IMG/VR virus record: IMGVR_UViG_3300043410_000492
Coordinates: 1-20,137 of that record
DNA from: a virus
Length of the DNA stretch: 20,137 bases
Direction: 5' to 3' (one strand)
How positions within the stretch are numbered: the stretch's first letter is position 1; the number at the start of each line of letters is the position of its first letter. A program made the translations under genes and the position numbers. Positions 9,501 to 15,850 of the stretch are shown one piece after another. Under the pieces are notes generated by a model. That model was not told the origin of the DNA. It searched no databases and was given only the letters and a program-made list of their open reading frames with translations.

Positions 9501-10026
9501 GTGTATCATTAGTTGTTTTAGCTGCCGAAGCGGATGCTATCAAACTACCAGTTACATTTGCAATTTCAATAAATTTATCATCCGTTGATGATGTACTTTG
9601 TAAAATTGTTGTTAATGTATTTGAAGATAATGTGTTTACAACCGAACCACCATCTATAAATTTAATTGAACCTGTTGAAATATATAAATCTCTCCAAATT
9701 CTAGTAGATGAACCTAAATCAAATGCGTTTGTAGCGGATGGTATAAGAGATGAACTCAAACTAGCCACAACGTTAACAACATCCGAAGTTTGGTCACCAA
9801 TTGAAATATTACCACCTAATGTTAAATTACCATCAATTTTTGCATCACCTGTAATATTCAACGATGAACCGGAAATACCTTGAGATGATGAATTTATCAA
9901 TAATGTAACATCGCCGGTTTCTAATCCCAATTGCAATGTTCCTAATGTAGTATTTACATATGGTTCTCCGAATGCTAACGAACCTGATTTTTGTGCGGTT
10001 GTCCCACGTCTAAATTTAAGTGCCAT
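6547..10026 (-). CDS. Long tail fibre with C-terminal endosialidase-type S74 chaperone
   Basis: The 1159-residue protein starts with an attachment-like N-terminus (LKFRRGTTAQKSG...FGE). A long Ser/Thr/Asn-rich shaft follows, made of repeating phrases such as SGSSQ (7 copies), SGSLI.SAS and LN..TAS. A beta module with GDLKVYGTQSV and DNILYL begins near residue 669. A 28-residue repeat array spans about residues 779-894. Then come TGVTITNNSG...VAIGQ and GDITAYY. The C-terminal 105 residues are an S74 intramolecular chaperone: SSDKRFKSNI places the catalytic pair as Ser1056 and Lys1061, the same five-residue spacing as in phage endosialidases, and the tail is a coiled coil (LTLQIQELKK). The chaperone should trimerise the fibre and then cut itself off before Ser1056. 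The leader carries AGAAGG, a modest ribosome site. Confidence 0.88.
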   Translation of the reverse strand: MALKFRRGTTAQKSGSLAFGEPYVNTTLGTLQLGLETGDVTLLINSSSQGISGSSLNITGDAKIDGNLTLGGNISIGDQTSDVVNVVASLSSSLIPSATNAFDLGSSTRIWRDLYISTGSIKFIDGGSVVNTLSSNTLTTILQSTSSTDDKFIEIANVTGSLIASASAAKTTNDTQTTSITNINAFTSSINTTIKSKLDTDGVISGSSQVTLSNVSGFTTYSSSIDSRVLTEKGRVDAILSASDADKDSFAEIVALINSVDTTNDNAFASFYTASVGRLNNLESTSASVNLSISSLNTFTSSQESKNSTLATYTGSVNTKFTEIANVSGSLIASASNAYATNVAQDASITNINTATASLNTSVSNINSHTSSVNTKLTEIGVVSGSLISTASNHEQRLDTFESISGSFAKTNQSNTFGDQQIISGNLDVNGKITSKYAVSASVVYVGKSDGNSEVQLVNSTNGRGFHLISYNASSFSIHSTDTSGSVFRIDSGSRYHSHFFGDVYVLSGSVVASQGITGSIAAYNGVVSGSSQVVLQSTTGFTSYDSALATITGSLITSASTAKTTNDSQDVSITNINTTTASLNVSVSNLNSFSSSELTKNSTLATYTGSVETRLTEIGIVSGSLIASASTAKSTNDSQGISLTNLNSYTASLQAGIQMTGSTVSILGDLKVYGTQSVITSTNVQIQDNILYLAPTASIDNDLGIVGHYNDGTYRHAGIFMDASDGHSWKVFNGLTDETSAQVDVNGTGFTLADFKAGAITGTSFNGAINATNGIVSGSSQIDLTATTNYASGILTRLNAVGVVSGSSQITAGSTTNFATDVKTQLNSNTVVSGSSQITAGSTTNFATDVKTQLNSNTVVSGSSQIDLTATTNYASGILTRLNAVGVVSGSSQVIGILSSLNSYTSSNDSTNTTQTSRLDQLSTASGSAIGRLNNIESFSSSALTRLTNLEGTDISITLTGDVTGTGTITNLANVSFATTIAANSVALGTDTTGDYVTNLVAGTGVTITNNSGEGATPTVAIGQAVATSSSPTFAGLTINGAITATGDITAYYSSDKRFKSNIQIIPNALEKVNKLNGVTWTWNEDVNKVTKTTPNTGLIAQEVQEVLPEVVMEREDGHLGLDYSKMMGLMVEAIKEQQTQIHNLTLQIQELKKQKGL
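7345..7692 (-). repeat. 84-bp in-frame tandem repeats, arrangement A-B-B-A
   Basis: Four consecutive 84-bp units (from 7369, 7453, 7537 and 7621) encode 28-residue repeats. The two middle units are almost identical (ITAGSTTNFATDVKTQLNSN type). The two outer units are almost identical to each other (IDLTATTNYASGILTRLNAV type) at exactly 252 bp spacing; the clearest difference between the outer copies is a single g/a. Each unit ends in the shared VSGSSQ phrase. Confidence 0.85.
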
Positions 10027-10067
10027 CTAGTTTACCTTCTTTTTAGTACGTTATTATAATGTATGTT

Positions 10068-10077
10068 TATAAGTATC
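10068..10077 (-). promoter_or_regulatory. GATACTTATA motif after the 974-residue fibre gene
   Basis: A one-base variant of the junction motif, touching the TAG stop of the upstream fibre and 41 bases before the next ATG. The rest of the 50-base gap shows no hairpin terminator. Confidence 0.25.
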
Positions 10078-13001
10078 TATTTTGATTCCAATTCTTTAAC
10101 TTTTGCAGATAATTCTTTAATAGCTTCAATTAATACCGGAACTAATTTAATATAATCAACTGCTAAGTATCCCGTTTCTCTTTGAGTTACGATTTCAGGC
10201 ATTATTGATTGAACTTCTTGTGCAATTACCCCCAAATCATTTCCTTTATGAGAATGTATATTTTCAAATCCTTCTTTCCAATCATAAGTGTTACCACTAA
10301 TTGCTTCAACTTTTGATAAAGCGTTTTGAATAGGTTGGATATTTTCTTTTAATCTTTCATCCGATGAATAGTATGCAGTAATATCACCCGTTGCTCTAAT
10401 CTCACCACTTACACCACTTGCGGTAGTCCCTACTCCGATTGAACCGAATTGAACGTTTGCTGATGTACCAACTGCTTGTCCAATTGCTATCGTTGGTGTT
10501 GCATTTTCTCCACTATTATTTGTAATAGTAACACCCGTACCTTGTACTAACGATGCTACATAATCGCCTGTTGTTTGAGTTGCTAATGTGATATTTCCAG
10601 CAGCATTTCCCAAAGTAATTTGAGATGAACCTGAAACAACACCAACTGCGTTTAATCTTGCTAAAATACCACTTGCATAGTTTGTTGTAGCAGTTAAATC
10701 AACTTGCGAACTACCACTTACTACACCGGTTGGTAATAATGAAGTTATTTGTGTAGATGAAGATATTACGTTTGTACCTTCTAATATTTTTGCAGCTGTT
10801 ATCGAACCACCCAATGCTACCGAAGTACCGGCTATTGTCATTGATTTGTTTGTAATAGCCGTACCATCTATTTGAGATGAACCACTAACTACACCCGTTG
10901 GTAATAATGGGATTATTTGAGATGAACCACTAACAATACCTCTACCTTTTGATTCATATCCAGCAGCAACTTCAGCTTCAGTAGCGTAAGTAGCATCTAA
11001 TGATGCGGTAAATGAATTTAATGAACTTAATATACCAATTACTTGTGATGAACCACTAACTACTCCTGTTGGCATTTGTGCCGAACCACTCCATAATCCA
11101 CTTCCTCCTAATATTTGAGAACTACCACTTACTACACCAGTCGGTAATAATGGTGTTATTTGTGCAGAACTTGATACGATACCACTACCCTTTGCCTCAT
11201 ATCCAGCTGCAACTTCTGCATCAGTTGCAAATGTATTTGTTAAAGAAGAACTCCATGCATTTATAGATGCCGATGTTAATTCTAAATTTGATAATCGTGT
11301 ATTAGCAGATGATGTGAATATTTCTAAATTTGCTAATTCAATTTTTGCCGAAGCTGACCATAAGTGCAATTGAGTTAATGGGTTACCACCACTAATTCCA
11401 CCAATTCCTTCTAAATATGTAATTCTTTCTTCATGGTCTTTAACCGATGCAGTCATCAATGATGCACTTACATACGATTGAGATGCTGAAATTATTAAAC
11501 TACCACTTACTACGCCTATTTGTGTGAATTTAGTATCAACCCCTCCACTCCATGCATTTGCAGATGCAGTATATGATAATATAGATGAAGTTACTTGCTG
11601 TAATGTTGCAAATTTAGTATCAACTCCACCACTCCATGTATTTGCAGATGCAGTATATGAATTTATCGATGCCGAATGTTGTTCTAATGATGCACTTGCT
11701 ACATTTAAAGAAGCAGTTGTTTGGTATATTGATGTTAATGATGATAATACACTTGCACTAAACGTATTTAACGAAGATGTACTTACATTAATATTCGAAA
11801 CTGATGTATTTAAACTGGCAGTTGTTAAATTTAAATTGTTTATTGAAATATTTACACTTGCCGAATTTGTTTGTAAATTGTTTAATCTACCACTTGCAGA
11901 TGATGTGAATGAATTTAATTCACTTAATTGTGCGGATGATGTAATTACATTATCTCCACCTGCTAAAAGTAATTTAGATTCAGCATCTTTAACTCCACCC
12001 TTCCAATAATCATTTGTAGCATCCCATAATAATGAACCGGATGTTGTTGAACCACCCGTTGCATCTTTTGTATATATACCAGCGGTAGTTGATGAACCAC
12101 CAAAATTTAATTCAATTATATTATCACCAATATTAACCTGTGTAGAGTTAATTTGGGTAGTTGTTCCATTTACAGTTAAGTTACCATTTACAGTCACATC
12201 AGTTCCACTTACACCAATCGCTGTTTTAAGAGAAGATGTATATGATTCAATACTTCCAATTCTTTGTTCGTGATTAGAAGCAGTTAATATTAATGAACCA
12301 CTAATAGTAGCTAATGCTGAATTTTTTGATATTTGAGAACCTGTGAATGAATTTAAATTTGTTATCGAAATATCTTGCGAATCATTTGTTATCTTAGCAG
12401 CTGATGCTGATAGAATCAATGAACCACTTATAGTAGATAATGCCAAATCATATGCAGTAAATCCAGATGTACTTTGTAAAGTTATTTGAGATGAGCCGGA
12501 TACTAATGTGTGAGTAGCGCTTGCTTTATCTTCAAATACAGAACTTAATTGAGATGAACCTGAAATTAGGGTATGAGTAGCACTTGCTTTTTCTTCAAAT
12601 ACAGAACTCAATTGAGATGAACCCGATATAACTCCGTTAGTTGCAGCTATTGCACCCGATATATTCGTTGCGTAAACATTTCTCCAATATGCCGAAGTTG
12701 TACCTATATCAATAGTACCATTTGGTACTAAGTTTGTTGTAAATTGTCCTAATGCCGAAATGCTATCCGCATTTGCGTTACCTAAGTAAATATTACCACC
12801 AATTCTTACATCGCCCGATGCACTAATATTACCAATTAAATTAATATCACCAGAAACAGGTACGTTTAATGGTAATAGTGTAATAGGATTATTAGAACCA
12901 CTACCAAATTGAATAGAACCACTTCCTTTGTGTAAATATAATTCACCATCAGCAATAGTGATATTCGATGTACCCCTTCTTAGTTGAAATATAGCTGCCA
13001 T
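10077..13001 (-). CDS. Long tail fibre with C-terminal endosialidase-type S74 chaperone
   Basis: The 974-residue fibre begins with an attachment-like N-terminus (IFQLRRGTSNITIADGELY). Next come two 21-residue repeats (about residues 122-163), and a beta module at about 262-350 (GNLTVNGTTTQINSTQ, GDNIIELN, then DATNDYWKGG) that recurs in the 614-residue fibre. Then follows a shaft with nine SGSSQ phrases and two 28-residue WSGGVDTKF repeats. From about residue 790 it parallels the 1159-residue fibre (TGVTITNNSGENATPTIAIG). The last 96 residues are an S74 chaperone with SSDERLKENI, giving Ser880 and Lys885 as the catalytic pair, and a terminal coiled coil (EAIKELSAKVKELESK). Self-cleavage before Ser880 is expected after trimerisation. 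The leader is A-rich without a Shine-Dalgarno. Confidence 0.88.
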   Translation of the reverse strand: MAAIFQLRRGTSNITIADGELYLHKGSGSIQFGSGSNNPITLLPLNVPVSGDINLIGNISASGDVRIGGNIYLGNANADSISALGQFTTNLVPNGTIDIGTTSAYWRNVYATNISGAIAATNGVISGSSQLSSVFEEKASATHTLISGSSQLSSVFEDKASATHTLVSGSSQITLQSTSGFTAYDLALSTISGSLILSASAAKITNDSQDISITNLNSFTGSQISKNSALATISGSLILTASNHEQRIGSIESYTSSLKTAIGVSGTDVTVNGNLTVNGTTTQINSTQVNIGDNIIELNFGGSSTTAGIYTKDATGGSTTSGSLLWDATNDYWKGGVKDAESKLLLAGGDNVITSSAQLSELNSFTSSASGRLNNLQTNSASVNISINNLNLTTASLNTSVSNINVSTSSLNTFSASVLSSLTSIYQTTASLNVASASLEQHSASINSYTASANTWSGGVDTKFATLQQVTSSILSYTASANAWSGGVDTKFTQIGVVSGSLIISASQSYVSASLMTASVKDHEERITYLEGIGGISGGNPLTQLHLWSASAKIELANLEIFTSSANTRLSNLELTSASINAWSSSLTNTFATDAEVAAGYEAKGSGIVSSSAQITPLLPTGVVSGSSQILGGSGLWSGSAQMPTGVVSGSSQVIGILSSLNSFTASLDATYATEAEVAAGYESKGRGIVSGSSQIIPLLPTGVVSGSSQIDGTAITNKSMTIAGTSVALGGSITAAKILEGTNVISSSTQITSLLPTGVVSGSSQVDLTATTNYASGILARLNAVGVVSGSSQITLGNAAGNITLATQTTGDYVASLVQGTGVTITNNSGENATPTIAIGQAVGTSANVQFGSIGVGTTASGVSGEIRATGDITAYYSSDERLKENIQPIQNALSKVEAISGNTYDWKEGFENIHSHKGNDLGVIAQEVQSIMPEIVTQRETGYLAVDYIKLVPVLIEAIKELSAKVKELESK
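11529..11671 (-). repeat. 84-bp in-frame direct repeat (two copies)
   Basis: Copies start at 11529 and 11613 and share about 58 bases with few differences. They encode 28-residue units with WSGGVDTKF and SYTASAN. The period equals that of the array at 7345-7692, although the sequence is different. Confidence 0.75.
12512..12637 (-). repeat. 63-bp in-frame tandem repeat (two copies)
   Basis: Units start at 12512 and 12575 and encode 21-residue repeats with SGSSQLSSVFE and KASATHTL. A few mostly silent differences separate the copies, so the duplication is older than the array at 7345-7692 or is selected at the protein level. Confidence 0.75.
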
Positions 13002-13019
13002 TTATTTTTATTTCTTTTT

Positions 13020-13029
13020 TATAAATATC
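13020..13029 (-). promoter_or_regulatory. GATATTTATA motif before the 974-residue fibre gene
   Basis: An exact copy of the junction motif. It starts one base after the stop of the 172-residue gene and ends 18 bases before the next ATG. The gap is only 29 bases, so little else fits in it. Confidence 0.3.
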
Positions 13030-13030
13030 G

Positions 13031-13549
13031 TTATTCGTTAAAATCTAAATCTATATATCCATTTACCGCTAATTGTGTAAAAATATCTGCTATTGAACGA
13101 TTTGGCATGCTATTTCCATCAACAGTTGTTAATACTGCCGATGATAAATCAAAATCGGTAGATGGTAAATTTGTTAAACCACTACCATCTCCAACAAACG
13201 TTGCAGCTGTTACACTTCCACTTATCAATGCATTAGAACCACTTATACTTCCTAATATATCAATACTACCATTTGATATAATATCTCTAGTCACATAAAG
13301 GTCTCTAGAAATATTTGCGTCTTGATTTACTACTAATTCACCAAATGAACCGGATTGTGTAAGAGTAATTGAACCGGTGGTTATAGAATTTGTTGTTACA
13401 ATTGTTTCAATAGATTCGACACTTCCTGAACGTTTTAAAAATACTTTACCATCGTAAGTATTAACTGCAACCTCACCTAAGTTAAGAGAACCCGTATCTG
13501 GTACTTTGCCGGGCAAAGCGGAACGCTTCAGTATAATTGATTGTGACAT
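13031..13549 (-). CDS. Short tail fibre or fibre adaptor protein
   Basis: A 172-residue protein whose N-terminus (SIILKRSALPGKVPDTGS, then LNLGEVAVNTYDGKVFLK) is a common start for phage fibre and baseplate-attachment proteins and resembles the N-termini of its fibre neighbours. The middle repeats short beta-strand phrases (GSFGELVVNQDANISRDLYV, GSIDILGSISGS), leading to FVGDGSGLTNLP, a frequent phrase in phage fibres. The C-terminus (VNGYIDLDFNE) has no chaperone or lectin domain. It could be a short fibre, or the base piece onto which the two long fibres dock. It is the first gene after the terminator at 13580-13608, so it opens the second transcription group. The leader has no Shine-Dalgarno. 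Confidence 0.8.
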   Translation of the reverse strand: MSQSIILKRSALPGKVPDTGSLNLGEVAVNTYDGKVFLKRSGSVESIETIVTTNSITTGSITLTQSGSFGELVVNQDANISRDLYVTRDIISNGSIDILGSISGSNALISGSVTAATFVGDGSGLTNLPSTDFDLSSAVLTTVDGNSMPNRSIADIFTQLAVNGYIDLDFNE

Positions 13550-13579
13550 ATTTAGTCTATTCTATTAAAGTTATATAAC

Positions 13580-13608
13580 AAAAAAGGCAGTATATATATA
13601 CTACCTTT
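13580..13608 (-). terminator. Intrinsic terminator after the 614-residue fibre gene
   Basis: Bases 13583-13595 pair with 13596-13608 in an almost gapless palindrome (AAAGG.AGTATA core). The one imperfect position (13588/13603) forms a G-U pair in minus-strand RNA but a C-A mismatch in plus-strand RNA, so the structure fits minus-strand transcription. Six T (13580-13585) follow on that strand. Confidence 0.75.
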
Positions 13609-13617
13609 ATAAATATA
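13608..13617 (-). promoter_or_regulatory. TATATTTATA motif just before the fibre terminator
   Basis: On the coding strand the motif runs straight into the 13580-13608 hairpin. A promoter here would fire into a terminator, so this copy fits poorly with a promoter role and fits better with an RNA-end or processing role. Confidence 0.2.
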
Positions 13618-13634
13618 AATTATTTTATAATTCG

Positions 13635-15479
13635 TTAGAATGTTCCCCCATCAATTACATTACTCATAACAAAAGAACTACCATCCCATTGAGCGATATC
13701 TCCTGCTGTTGTTGGAGCTGTGATAAAATCCAAATTACCATTAGTTGCTCTAAATGCTAATCTTTTTGAAGAACCAAATCCTGGAACGTTTACAGAACCC
13801 GTAACATTTGATACGATTGCAATTGAAGAACTGAAATAGTTATCAGTACCATTGTATTTAAAGTATGCCGATGTACCAGCTATTTCAATTCCAGCACCAT
13901 CCGCAGTTGCGTTTGAAGTAGAACCACTTGCTAATGTAATTAATTTATCTTCAACTACTAATTGTGCAGTATTTAATGTTACAGTGTTACCTTGTACTAC
14001 TAAATCACCACCAACTACTACATCACCCGTTGTTGTTACTTTCGCAAATGTTACTTGATTGCCTTGCCCAACTCCTTGGATTGTTCCCGTACCTTCTAAA
14101 GTAGTTATTCTACTATTAGCTGATGCAGTAAATGTATTAATATTCGAAACCGAAGTATTTAAACTTGCAGTTGTTGAGTTTATATTTGTAATAGAAATGT
14201 TTACACTTGCAGATGTTGTTTCTAAATTAGATAATCTGCCATCTTGTGTATCATTTGTAGATTTTGCAGTTGATGCAGATGCTATCAATGAACCACTAAC
14301 TACACCTATTTCAGTAAATTTAGAATTTGCAGATGCAGTAAATGCGTTTAATGCATTTGTAGATGTATTAGATGATGTGTATGAATTTAATGCGGCAACT
14401 GATATATTTACACTAGCCGATGTAGATTCCAAATTATCCAATCTACCACCCTGTGAATCGTTTGTCGATTTTGCAGCTGATGCTGAACTGATTAACGAAC
14501 CTGTGATAGTTGCTAATGCGGAATCGTATGCTGTAAATCCGGTTGTAGATTGTAAAGTAATTTGAGATGAGCCACTAACTACCGAATCACTACCTGCTAA
14601 AAGAACTTTACTTTCAGAACCTTTAACTCCGGCTTTCCAATAATCATTTGTAGTATCCCAAATCATTGAACCAGTTGCCGTATTTGGTGCAGTTGGGTCT
14701 TTAACCCATAACCCACCATTTGTAGCACCCGTACCATTTAATTCGATGATGTTATCACCCAATTGAATAGTTGTAGAATCTATAACAGTCTGCGTTCCAG
14801 CAACAGTCAAATTACCAGCGATAGTTACATTTGAACCTGTTATATTAAATGCGGTATCAAATGATGAACTGAAATCGGTAAATCTATTTAATATAGTAGA
14901 TGCCGATGATATTAAACTACCACTTACAACACCAACTTCTGTCAATTTTGTGTTTACAGAAGCGCTGAATGAATTTATATTAGAAACACTTATATCAACT
15001 GATGCTGATTTTGATTCTAATTGACCTAATCTTTGTAAAGCACTTCCACTAAAAGTATTTAATAATGTTACCGAATTACCGATATCACCACCACCACCTA
15101 AAGATGCTTCAACGGCATCTAATCTACTATCAACAGATGTAGAGAATGGTTGGATGTTACCAACTAAGTTGATTGCATCGTTACCATCACTTCCTAACAA
15201 ATATAATGTAGAACTACCACTTGCATAGTAAGGAACGCCTTTAACCATCCCATTATAAACGGATGCCGTAAATACTGATGGTGCAGAATCTCCAATTAAA
15301 AATCTATTAACTGCTTGTACTTGTCCATCGGTTGGTACTGTAAATACTAATGATGTTCCGTTCGTAGTTGTTAAATTGGAAGAACCCGATGCTATGATAA
15401 TTTCACCCTTTTGTAATGATGAAGTTACAGCTGATAGTGCTTCCAAACTACCACGTCTATGCTTGATTATTTGTGCCAT
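13635..15479 (-). CDS. Tail fibre protein without chaperone domain
   Basis: The 614-residue protein has an attachment-like N-terminus (MAQIIKHRRGSLEAL...LQKGEIIIASG). A beta module at about residues 220-295 (GNLTVAGTQTVIDSTTIQLG, DNIIELNG, WDTTNDYWKAGVKGSESK) closely matches one in the 974-residue fibre. A shaft of LN..TAS and SGSLI.SAS phrases follows (about 295-475). A second related module lies from about residue 490 (GDLVVQGNTVTLNTAQLVVE, DKLITLASGS, ADGAGIEIAG). It ends in a short beta tip (AQWDGSSFVMSNVIDGGTF). Unlike the two long fibres it has no S74 domain, so it must trimerise unaided or with another chaperone. It is the last gene before a terminator. The leader offers only AAGAG about 11 bases before the ATG. 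Confidence 0.85.
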   Translation of the reverse strand: MAQIIKHRRGSLEALSAVTSSLQKGEIIIASGSSNLTTTNGTSLVFTVPTDGQVQAVNRFLIGDSAPSVFTASVYNGMVKGVPYYASGSSTLYLLGSDGNDAINLVGNIQPFSTSVDSRLDAVEASLGGGGDIGNSVTLLNTFSGSALQRLGQLESKSASVDISVSNINSFSASVNTKLTEVGVVSGSLISSASTILNRFTDFSSSFDTAFNITGSNVTIAGNLTVAGTQTVIDSTTIQLGDNIIELNGTGATNGGLWVKDPTAPNTATGSMIWDTTNDYWKAGVKGSESKVLLAGSDSVVSGSSQITLQSTTGFTAYDSALATITGSLISSASAAKSTNDSQGGRLDNLESTSASVNISVAALNSYTSSNTSTNALNAFTASANSKFTEIGVVSGSLIASASTAKSTNDTQDGRLSNLETTSASVNISITNINSTTASLNTSVSNINTFTASANSRITTLEGTGTIQGVGQGNQVTFAKVTTTGDVVVGGDLVVQGNTVTLNTAQLVVEDKLITLASGSTSNATADGAGIEIAGTSAYFKYNGTDNYFSSSIAIVSNVTGSVNVPGFGSSKRLAFRATNGNLDFITAPTTAGDIAQWDGSSFVMSNVIDGGTF

Positions 15480-15515
15480 GTTATATTATTCTCTTATTGA
15501 TTATTGTATTCAATC

Positions 15516-15525
15516 TATAAATATC
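15516..15525 (-). promoter_or_regulatory. GATATTTATA motif before the 614-residue fibre gene
   Basis: An exact copy of the junction motif in the 82-base gap between the 91-residue gene and the 614-residue fibre gene, 36 bases before the fibre ATG. No hairpin is seen in this gap. Confidence 0.3.
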
Positions 15526-15561
15526 ATTTTTTTAAGTAACAATATTAAAAATTAAAATATA

Positions 15562-15837
15562 TTACCATTCACCCATATCCACATTCAAATTAGATTGCGA
15601 AACAGTCAATTCTGCATCAGTTGCGTATGTATCATTTAATGAAGCAGTAAATGTGTTCAATGAATTTAATATATCAATTACTTGCGATGAGCCGCTAACT
15701 GTACCATCGGGTAAAACTGCTTGCACTTCTGCTGTTATAATACTAATAACAGATTGTGAAAAATCCTGTCCAACTGCACCAGCTGCTTCTAAATATGATG
15801 AACTTTCTATTTGTTTTAATCTAATTAAATTTGCCAT
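15562..15837 (-). CDS. Mini-fibre protein, possibly a remnant or adaptor
   Basis: This 91-residue protein has its own N-terminus (MANLIRLKQIESSSYLEAAG), then a segment (about residues 46-79: TVSGSSQVIDILNSLNTF, then TYATDAEL) that matches a phrase in the shaft of the 974-residue fibre (VVSGSSQVIGILSSLNSF, then TYATEAEV). It ends soon after in VSQSNLNVDMGEW. It has no receptor-binding tip, chaperone or full beta module. It may be a deletion product of a full fibre, a donor segment for recombination, or a small adaptor. The frame is intact, the codon use matches its neighbours, and the start follows the previous stop closely, so I treat it as a real gene. Confidence 0.7.
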   Translation of the reverse strand: MANLIRLKQIESSSYLEAAGAVGQDFSQSVISIITAEVQAVLPDGTVSGSSQVIDILNSLNTFTASLNDTYATDAELTVSQSNLNVDMGEW

Positions 15838-15840
15838 ATT

Positions 15841-15850
15841 AATAAATATC
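15841..15850 (-). promoter_or_regulatory. GATATTTATT motif between the Gly-rich adhesin and mini-fibre genes
   Basis: It fills nearly the whole 13-base gap: the stop of the adhesin lies on one side and the mini-fibre ATG three bases away on the other. That close spacing cannot serve a leadered promoter for this ATG, so a role in RNA processing or translation, or chance, must be considered. Confidence 0.2.

Noticed and set aside
6547-13001. Diversity-generating retroelement target suspected because fibre N-termini resemble Mtd-type attachment domains and repeats abound
   Set aside because: No reverse transcriptase, no template repeat with adenine-specific changes and no C-type lectin variable end are visible; differences between copies are not biased to A.
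14059-14565. Long plus-strand open frame (168 codons) opposite the 614-residue fibre gene; similar frames at 9455-9883, 11524-12009 and 17808-18149
   Set aside because: They lie fully antisense to fibre shafts, and their translations (FADAVYEFID, FKLAVVKFKL) merely mirror the repeated SGSSQ/LN.TAS codons. No leader signal or domain supports them.
1470-15525. T4-type late promoters (TATAAATA) on the plus strand
   Set aside because: The matches face against all genes in the window and would drive only antisense RNA; the motif is reported instead as a coding-strand junction element.
15838-15850. tRNA or small RNA genes in the intergenic gaps
   Set aside because: All gaps are short (13-173 bases) and none folds into a cloverleaf or other known RNA; only the two terminator hairpins and one leader hairpin were found.
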